64,000 bases of DNA from Melitaea cinxia (lineage: Eukaryota; Arthropoda; Insecta; Lepidoptera; Nymphalidae). Both the position numbers and the translations under genes were made by a program. Every line of letters begins with the position of its first letter. Within the stretch, counting starts at the first letter, position 1. Below the pieces are notes generated by a model, which had not been told where the DNA came from, ran no database searches, and worked only from the letters and a program-made list of their open reading frames with translations. Below, in pieces: positions 56,815-64,000 of the stretch. The DNA lies in assembly GCF_905220565.1 (NCBI RefSeq), contig NC_059417.1, positions 9,038,518 through 9,102,517 of the forward strand, read 5' to 3'.

Positions 56815-57407
56815 GTATTAAATTAATAAATGCTCTATATATCTATTGTCATTGATTGTTTCTATTTATTAAAAAAAAAAGAATATTACTTTCCGAACGC
56901 CATCCTTAGGGTATGTGGATAATCATGTATAGTTGCTGGCTTAGCGCCATCTATTCTTTTTTGCTCCCGGTTGCTTGAGCCACGTCAATACACTGATTGC
57001 GTCTCCGAATAATCTACTTTGAAAATAAGGCGACATTAGTACAAATAAAGTAAATTAGTTCAAGTTTTACGTAGATCTAAATGCACATTTCACTTTCTCA
57101 TTTTAAAGACAAACGTTATGAATCGACTCGAATTTATAAACTTTTATCTCTGTCAAAGATTGAATATCTTCAACTTGAAATGAGTTTGAACATTTTCATC
57201 TTTTATTATAACTTTATAAATTTTGATCCATAATTGTATCAGATGTCGCGATATTTAATTTTGTCTTCATGAGGATTTTTCAAATATTTAAGTTTTCAAT
57301 TTATAATATTTGTTGATGTTCTTGTTTATTAATAATTGGCAGATAAAAGTAATTCTCTAATACAAAAGATCGCTGCTATAGCAATTGTAATTTCTTCTTC
57401 TTCTTTT

Positions 57408-57486
57408 GACTAGCCCGTTGGCGCAGTTTGTAGTGCAGGCTATGCTTTCCGCTCCGCGTGTTATGGGTTCGATTCCCGCCTGAATC
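57408..57486 (+). mobile_element. SINE family D head
   Basis: 'agcccgttggcgcagtttgt' and 'atgggttcgattcccgcctg' (A and B boxes). The 3' block of the same family follows at 57650-57795, separated by unrelated sequence. Confidence 0.75.
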
Positions 57487-57649
57487 TTAATTTTTTTTAA
57501 ATCATTTATTTCTTTAATCTTTAGTACAAATCATCACCGAGTCTTCCCAGTAAGTAGTCAGAGACACTTGTATTGGGAATGACTCGCTACCTCCCTTACG
57601 GACGACTAAGACTGTAGTACACTTAGCAGTCTTGAGTGTGATATTTGTA

Positions 57650-57795
57650 TTTGTATAATATTATGTATTATTTCTATGTATATTTATCAACAACAAAAAA
57701 TTAGTTGTAACAGTCGGCTGTTACCTATATATTATAACACAAGGATTAAGTTGCTTACCATTAGAACAGACGACCGTGTGTGTACCGTGTATGTA
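57650..57795 (+). mobile_element. SINE family D 3' part
   Basis: 'cagtcggctgttacctatat' and 'gaacagacgaccgtgtgtgt'. Confidence 0.75.
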
Positions 57796-58650
57796 TACGG
57801 GTAAGATATAAGGTATTCTTAGAGCAAAATTTAAATTCTAGTCAAGATTTCCTTAATTTTATTTTATCAGTGGTTTAAAACTATTGTAACAAATATAATA
57901 TTAAATAATTTGGAAAATCCAAAAATACATGCCTCTAAGTTGTATTTATTAGATAATTTATTATTCATTTTATTATTCAGTTTACCACTAGTAAAAATAT
58001 AATTTATAACTTAGTTTTCGTATATTTAATTATTGGGTTACTAGTTCAAAGACAAATAAAAAAAATGAAGAATTTTTCAGCCTTCATATTCAATAAAATT
58101 CTATGTTATTTTGTGTGTATTTTGTATATAATTGTGTATTTTATAGAATACTAATGCATTGTAATAAAAATATAGAGGGTCAAGAGTAAGCGCTTTACGT
58201 ACTTTTAATTTTGTGAGAATAAAACAAAATTTCCTTGGAGGCGTGCAATTAAATCATCAACATTTGATCCTTCGATAAGTGACTAAACAAAAAAATCTTT
58301 GTCTGTATAATATTGTTTATATAATGTATTTTGTTTCTTAAAGATAATCTGAAACTTACTATATAATTATGTCAAAATTAAAAGGCTATATGTACATTAG
58401 CTATTGTAGACGCAGGCGGATATGCAACGTTTGTTTTTGTAAATCACTCAAAATAAATATTGTCTTATTCGTATTTATCTTTTTAATAATGAATTTTATT
58501 TTAATGTATATTAGATTTACTTTCGAATATCACTGAAATAAACCAATTTGTGTTTAATTTCTAGGGTATACTTAACGACAAAATAAACTTAAATACAGTT
58601 TGCATGATCTGCATCTACATTTTGTTCTTATAACTTTCTTTTGCTATTTT
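57796..58650. other. No feature recognised
   Basis: Very AT-rich; no exon or repeat family assigned. Confidence 0.5.
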
Positions 58651-58735
58651 TGACAACGCGTTGGCACAGCGGTCACAACACTGGCTGTTGTGATTGTGGT
58701 CGCGGATTTGATCCCCGCTCATGACAAGAATTTTT
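58651..58735 (+). mobile_element. tRNA-like SINE head
   Basis: 'acaacgcgttggcacagcgg' and 'gatttgatccccgctcatga'. Head only, same type as family C. Confidence 0.7.
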
Positions 58736-59324
58736 ATATTTATTTATTATTCTTAACATTATTTTAGTTAGTATTAAAGTTTTAATTGCAGCTAAAACCG
58801 GGTTGCTCATCTCGTACTAAAATCGATGCCTCAAATGACGGCATAAAGGATCTTACCTATACGAGAATTATCTCAATAAACTGTCGGCTTCTGGAATTTT
58901 CGCTGACCCGTGTAGTTGATATCTGATCCTGGGGGAAAGCTCTCGGTCGTTGATGGACATTCTTCTGATCTAATTGCAATAAATGTCAGTACAACTCTGG
59001 GATCTCATTTCTCCGCAGAACTTTAATTCCAGTTGCATTTTGTAATGTTGATGTTTGAATTGTCAGTAATGGAAGCAATATCACTTAAGAGTGAAGTCAA
59101 GCAAAGGAAATCGACTGTTTCAAAGTTTCTTTCATTCCTTCATCTAAATAGATTTATTACTGTTTTTATTAATACTAATTGTATACTGTTAAACGAAAAA
59201 AAAAACTGCAGAGACTTATGAGACAATAATACACATAATAATACACTCGATTTGAAAACTTCCTCTCTTTTTAAAGTCGGTTAAAAATATATGTGGACGA
59301 AGGATATCAAGTAACTTAAGAATT

Positions 59325-59658
59325 TATAATAAATAATTGTGTTTGCTCACAAACGAAAAAAAACCGACTTCAATTACATCGACGAGTAATAAATACAACG
59401 TAGATCGACGAAAAAATAGTCAAGTAACTACGCGTTATCAAAGATTACTCAAAAAGTAGTTATCACATCTCAATAAAATTTATATGTGACCACATGACAA
59501 ATATCAGCTTTCGATTAAATTAAAAATTATTAAAATCGGTACACCCAGTAAAAAGTTATTGCGGATTTTCAAGAGTTTCCCTCGATTTCTCTGGGATTCC
59601 ATCATCAGGTCCTGGTTTCCTTATCATAGTACCAAACTAGGGATATCTTCTTTCCAAC
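59325..59658 (-). mobile_element. Repeat family E, left part of an interrupted copy
   Basis: 'aataattgtgtttgctcaca' through 'ctttccaacaaaaaaagaat'. The copy resumes at 60075 after the tRNA-bearing insertion and fades by 60455. Confidence 0.75.
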
Positions 59659-59669
59659 AAAAAAAGAAT

Positions 59670-60064
59670 AAAATTTTTGATATGATATTCAAAAAATGTT
59701 TAGAATCCCTAATGTGTGGGTAAACACAAAAATAAAATCGTACATATTAAGAATAGCATGGTGTCGTCTCCTGTCAAAAGATTTTCATTGTAATATGAAA
59801 CTTTGAATAGTTACGGGTCTCTGTAAAAGAACTCACTATAGACGGCGCCACGGTTCGCTTAAACCGAAAATAAAAATCATCATATCAAGAATTTCGCTCT
59901 GGCGGGTACATCGTTCCATAGCTTAATTGGCTAGAGCGCCGACACGGTCAGTCGGAGACGCGGGTTCGAATCCCGCTGGAGCCGTCAATTTTTGATATGA
60001 TATTCAAAAAATGTTTAGAATCCCTAATGTGTGGGTAAACACAAAAATAAAATCGTACATATTA
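59670..60064 (+). mobile_element. Insertion with 78-bp direct repeats around a tRNA-like sequence
   Basis: Two identical 78-bp repeats (59672-59749 and 59987-60064) begin AATTTTTGATATGATATTC and end GTACATATTA. They bracket 237 bp whose 3' part is a tRNA-like cloverleaf. The whole interrupts a family E repeat at AAAAAAAGAAT, which is duplicated on both sides (59659-59669 and 60064-60074). The 10-11 bp A-rich duplication fits LINE-mediated retroposition better than an LTR integrase. Confidence 0.8.
59912..59984 (+). other. tRNA-like cloverleaf, anticodon position GGT
   Basis: All stems fold. The D stem is GCTT/AGGC-type with one wobble, the anticodon stem CCGAC/GTCGG is perfect, and the T stem GCGGG/CCCGC is perfect with loop TTCGAAT. 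The acceptor stem has six of seven pairs (one wobble, 1-72 mismatched). The 7-nt loop ACGGTCA gives GGT at 34-36 (Thr), but position 33 is C rather than the invariant T. With its repeat context, this is more likely a tRNA-derived retroposon part than a working tRNA-Thr gene. Confidence 0.7.
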
Positions 60065-60481
60065 AAAAAAGAATTATCAAAATCGGTACACCCAGTAAAA
60101 AGTTATTGCGGATTTTCAAGAGTTTCCCTCGATTTCTCTAGGATCCCATCATCAGATCCTGGTTTTCTTATCATGGTACTAAACTAGAGATATCTCCTTT
60201 CCAACAAAAAAAGAATTATCAAAATCGGTACATCCAGTAGAAAGTTATGCGGTATAATACAACGTAGGTCGACGAAAAAAGCGTCAAGTAAAAACGCATT
60301 ATTAGCTATAACTCGAAAAGTAGTTGTTAGATCTCAAATAAATTTAAATGGGACCAATTGACACACAACACCTTTCGATTAAAAAAAAATGTCGAAATCG
60401 GTCCACACGGTCAAAAGTCGAATTGAGAACCTCCTCCTTTTTTGGAAGTCGGTTAAAAATAATATAAATACGCTACGCGCT

Positions 60482-60592
60482 ATGCTTCACCCTGTAATAT
60501 CCTATTGCTGGGCATAGGCTTTATTCCCTACGTAGGAGAAGGATCAGAGCTTAATCCACCACGCTGCTCCATTGCGGGTTGGTGGATATATA
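60482..60592 (-). mobile_element. SINE family C 3' fragment
   Basis: 'tgcttcaccctgtaatatcc' to 'ccattgcgggttggtggata'. Confidence 0.8.
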
Positions 60593-61407
60593 ATATAAAT
60601 ACGTATAATAAATAAACGTTGCCGTCGCGACGCTAGTGCATTAAAAAGACAATGTACGCCAAGGTTAAGAATTGTGGCCTTCTAAACTGTGAATCAATGT
60701 CATCATGGAAACGATTTGTATTGTTTTTGTTTGTCTTCTTTTATATTTTGATATTATTCATCAAAATATTTTTCATCAAACATTTGCATAGCGTTTGTGT
60801 CATAATTCTGAGGAGGTTTTTGTGTAGTTGAAGGTTTGAGTTGCCTTTCGGCAGTGTGTACTTTAGTGTATTCAGATAAAATAAAAAACCGTTGAGGAAT
60901 TCGTTGGTATAGTTCGCGTCATGTAAAAAGAACGCTGAAAGAAACTGGAGGGGGTGCGTTTGCGCATGGGTATATTCGCGCACAAAAGTACTACGGTTTT
61001 ATTTTTTAATTAGGCTTTCACTTGCGGCTTCGTATAATGGTTATTGGTAGGTACATTAAAAAATACTAGAAATACCAGTGCGAATAATTCTGACTAAATA
61101 AGTATAGTAATTATCACTTTACAAAATTACAATTTTTTTTTTAAACAAATGCAATAACAAATTATTTAGTTATTGAAATGTCGTATTCAAAATTTTAATT
61201 ATCTGTACTCTCGATATTCGTATCTTAATAGTTTTTATGTGTTTAAAATGATAAATTCATATTTGTTGTTGTCTATTCAAATATTGAATATACTACTATA
61301 AGCATTACAAAAAGCTTCATCTACGGCCCTAGTAGGATTTTCTCCTGTGTCAAGTGTCCGGAAATACACAAGCAAAAACGTCCAGATCACGACTAACATC
61401 TGTATTA
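60593..61407. other. No feature recognised
   Basis: The 80-codon minus frame at 60741-60983 shows no domain and no splice-supported extension. Confidence 0.45.
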
Positions 61408-61500
61408 GTCAATACAAATATTTGTCATGAGCGAAGATTGAATCCACGTTCTCAAGCGCAACAGCCAGTGCTGTAATTGCTTCGCCAACGCGTCGTCAAT
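61408..61500 (-). mobile_element. tRNA-like SINE head
   Basis: Minus strand: A box in 'cgacgcgttggcgaagcaat', degenerate B box near 'tcaatcttcgctcatgacaa'. Confidence 0.65.
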
Positions 61501-61974
61501 ACATTATGTACTAGAATATATATGTGTGTATATAATGATACTCAGTGTTGTTTCCTTAAATAACTGGTTTTGATTATCCTAACATGAGGAGATACTTATG
61601 GCCATTTCTGCGTAGTTCCTACACTTGTATTAATTTGCAAGTAATTTTCTGAGCTGCATATAACTTTGTACAGGAAAAATGTTCGACTAGTATATAGAGC
61701 AAGTCAAACACAAAAGGAAACTCAAGAAAAGTTAAAGCTCGCAATATTGTTGTGCTCCTATTGTTGTCCGTTGTAGAAAATTTATGATATTTTTGTCTTC
61801 AGGCTTCCGCTACATTTAACATTTTACTATTAGTATTTACTATGTATCTACCCTTTTATCAATACATATAATAAAAATGTAACGGATCGCTGTCTATACA
61901 TGGAAGATATATGAGAATAAATATTATTGGGACCTTTATCAACGCAAATAGCACTCAAAACAATGATTGTTAGA

Positions 61975-62205
61975 ATTTTTGTCTATTTGTCTGTGTGTTT
62001 GTGCACGGTAATCTCAGAAACGGCTAATCTGATTTAGATGTGATTTTCACTAATATATGAAAGTAAGCTTCACTTAACGTTTAGTGTTTGTTTCCTTTCA
62101 ATCGGTTCATAAATAAAAAAGTTATGCCAATTTAAGGAATCACGTTGAACATGTAATTATCCAAAACACGGACGAAGTCGCAGGCACAGCTCGCATACTG
62201 CGGGT
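61975..62205 (+). mobile_element. Repeat family F-like piece
   Basis: 'tttgtctatttgtctgtgtg', 'tcagaaacggctaatctgat' and 'cacggacgaagtcgcaggca'; a common degenerate dispersed repeat type. Confidence 0.45.
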
Positions 62206-62867
62206 TGGTAAATTATTTCTGTACCGTGATGACAACATAGTTAGATCGTTTTACGATCTCTTCGAGGCACGAGACCCGCAAGAACGAAATCCAAATAAAA
62301 ATCAGTTTTTTTGTATAATTTCGCACCAACTGGAACTTGAACCATTAACCGTAAGCGTTACGGATTTCGCTTCACCAAGAATGATTGTATTTTTGTATTG
62401 TTAATTAAAATGTTTATTAACGTTATGAACTTGTATAAAAAACTTCGCGCTATGAGTCATAAACATCACTATAAAACGGCAACCATAAACATTACCATGG
62501 CGAATATGTTAATTTGAATGAATTCTATTGCGATTGAAACCGTTATGTCAAATTAGTCTGAACATAAAGTTCATATAAACTCTATATTATATGTTGAATG
62601 TGTGTGTGGGAGCCATTGTTGTCGATTTATTTATTTATTTTCAGTGGAAACAAACAGTATACAATAATTTTTACAAATTAGCACATATTTGGAAAATCAT
62701 CACCAGAACAGTTTCCAACGACTAATAAATAACACAAAACAAGTACGTGGCGTAGATGCGCCTCAAAACAAAGCAAACTTACATGAGTCAATGAGATTAA
62801 AGATAGTGTGAAACCATCCAATTTATAGATTACATCAAAAATACCAAAAAATTATTAATTGTTTATT

Positions 62868-63085
62868 TGACGACACGTTCGCGCAACGGTCACAGCACTG
62901 GCTGTTGCGCTGGCGGTCGCGGGCTCGTTAACCGCTCACGATACATAGGTATTGGCCATAGATGTTTATCCTACCGTTTGTGCTTGTGTATTGTGTCTGT
63001 TTCCGAACCCCCGACACAGGAGATAATTCTATTGGGGGCCTTGAATGTGAAGCGTTCGATCTCAGTCATTTAAGTCGCTCCCCTT
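62868..63085 (+). mobile_element. tRNA-headed SINE
   Basis: 'gacgacacgttcgcgcaacg' and 'gctgttgcgctggcggtcgc' head, 'gtgcttgtgtattgtgtctg' body, as in 4308-4470. The B box is mutated ('gggctcgttaaccgctcacg'). Confidence 0.75.
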
Positions 63086-63162
63086 GAACAAATAAGTCAT
63101 AGTAAATTAGAACGCCTGTCTGAAGAGTATACTTCAAATGGTCAATACGGCATTCTAATTTG

Positions 63163-63238
63163 GATTAAGCTCGGATCCTTCTCCTACATGAAGAAAGAGG
63201 CCTACCCCTAGCAATGGGATGTTACAGGCTGAATCAAG
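63163..63238 (+). mobile_element. SINE family C tail fragment
   Basis: 'ggattaagctcggatccttc' to 'gggatgttacaggctgaatc'. Confidence 0.75.
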
Positions 63239-63804
63239 TCTGATTTATTTTCTCTATCTAATCTAATTGGCCAAGCCGCGTGGTTAATTGAAAATAATGA
63301 GTGACTATTTTCTAAAAAACGGATAGATTATAAACACAACCACAAACAACATCCCAATTAAAACTGCATAAAAAAACGGCCGGTTATAAGCACTGGCTTA
63401 AATTCAGTTTTTTACCTATACCTATTGTTCCTAAACTCCCATTAAATAAAAGATTAAAAAAAAACCCATTGTTCCTAAACTACTGCTTCCATTTGAGTGA
63501 ATTTTTTATATGTAGAGAGGATGATGATGAGGATGTAGTCTTAGAAAGAGGTTTTATTCAATGCTACTCGGTTGTATCCATTTACGTATCAAGAGCCACG
63601 TCGATTCCGTTCTGAATATTCGATGTATTCAGCTAGCGAATTATTATCGCTTCACTGAGCCGAAAGATGAATTGCGTACCGTTTTAGGTCAGTTTAACTT
63701 TTTTTTTCTAGCTGTTTTTTTTAATGGTCGCTCTTGCGTCAGTCATAACTCTATAGAGTTGCTAATCTGTACTCTGTTAGTAAATGTTTAAAGGTTTAAG
63801 TGTA

Positions 63805-63896
63805 ATCTATACTAATATTATGAAAACTTCTACCACCAACCCCTATTTTTAAATAGCGTTTAGCGGCAAGACAACGTTTGCCGAGTCAGCTAGTTT
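63805..63896 (+). mobile_element. Repeat family F tail
   Basis: 'ctatactaatattatgaaaa' to 'aacgtttgccgagtcagcta' + GT. Confidence 0.5.
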
Positions 63897-63904
63897 CTTA
63901 TGAC

Positions 63905-64000
63905 ATATAGGTAATTGTGTTTGCTCGCAAACGAAAAAAAAACCGACTTCAATTACATCGCAGAGTAATACAACGTAGATCGACGAAAAAATAGTAATAC
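63905..64000 (-). mobile_element. Repeat family E, cut by the window edge
   Basis: 'ataggtaattgtgtttgctc' and 'aaaccgacttcaattacatc', running off the right edge. Confidence 0.75.

Noticed and set aside
59912..59984. Functional tRNA-Thr(GGT) gene
   Set aside because: C instead of T at position 33, a mismatch at 1-72 and a position inside a repeated insertion; GGT is not the usual eukaryotic Thr anticodon. Kept as tRNA-like.
1..64000. CRISPR arrays, operons, bacterial genes
   Set aside because: Repeats are eukaryotic SINE/LINE/MITE types and genes have introns; nothing prokaryotic was seen.

Overview
The window looks like nuclear DNA of a moth or butterfly (Lepidoptera). It is AT-rich and has short exons with GT-AG introns. 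It is crowded with SINEs, LINE 3' ends, MITEs and simple repeats of types I recognise from lepidopteran genomes. The species cannot be named from the sequence.

Two conserved housekeeping genes are reconstructed exon by exon, with reading frame kept across every junction. On the minus strand, 9855 down to 778, lie the first 11 coding exons (501 residues) of the nucleolar DEAD-box helicase DDX27 (Drosophila Rs1, yeast Drs1); its C-terminal part lies beyond the left edge. On the plus strand, 10390-22846, lies a complete 14-exon, 596-residue SAC1 phosphoinositide phosphatase with catalytic motif and two C-terminal membrane helices. The genes are head to head, with 534 bp between start codons, so they probably share a promoter. 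DDX27 acts in 60S ribosome assembly in the nucleolus; SAC1 removes PI4P at the ER and Golgi. Nothing suggests a joint pathway.

From 22.8 to 29.5 kb is an intergenic stretch with the likely SAC1 3'UTR and a cluster of TIR elements, including a pogo/Tigger-like MITE with a TA duplication. At 29850-29981 there is one convincing first coding exon (44 residues, strong donor) of a third plus-strand gene. No later exon is visible, so 29982-64000 is read as its long first intron, or as intergenic DNA.

From 30 to 64 kb I find no other credible coding exon. The DNA is layered repeats: at least four SINE families (A-D, labelled here), fragments of several LINEs, a 969-bp PIF/Harbinger-like element with TAA duplication, a tandem array of about 282-bp units, a perfect 179-bp inverted repeat, and a 395-bp insertion carrying a near-complete tRNA cloverleaf between 78-bp direct repeats. 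The last two are the strongest candidates for something undescribed. Family names A-F are local labels, not database names.
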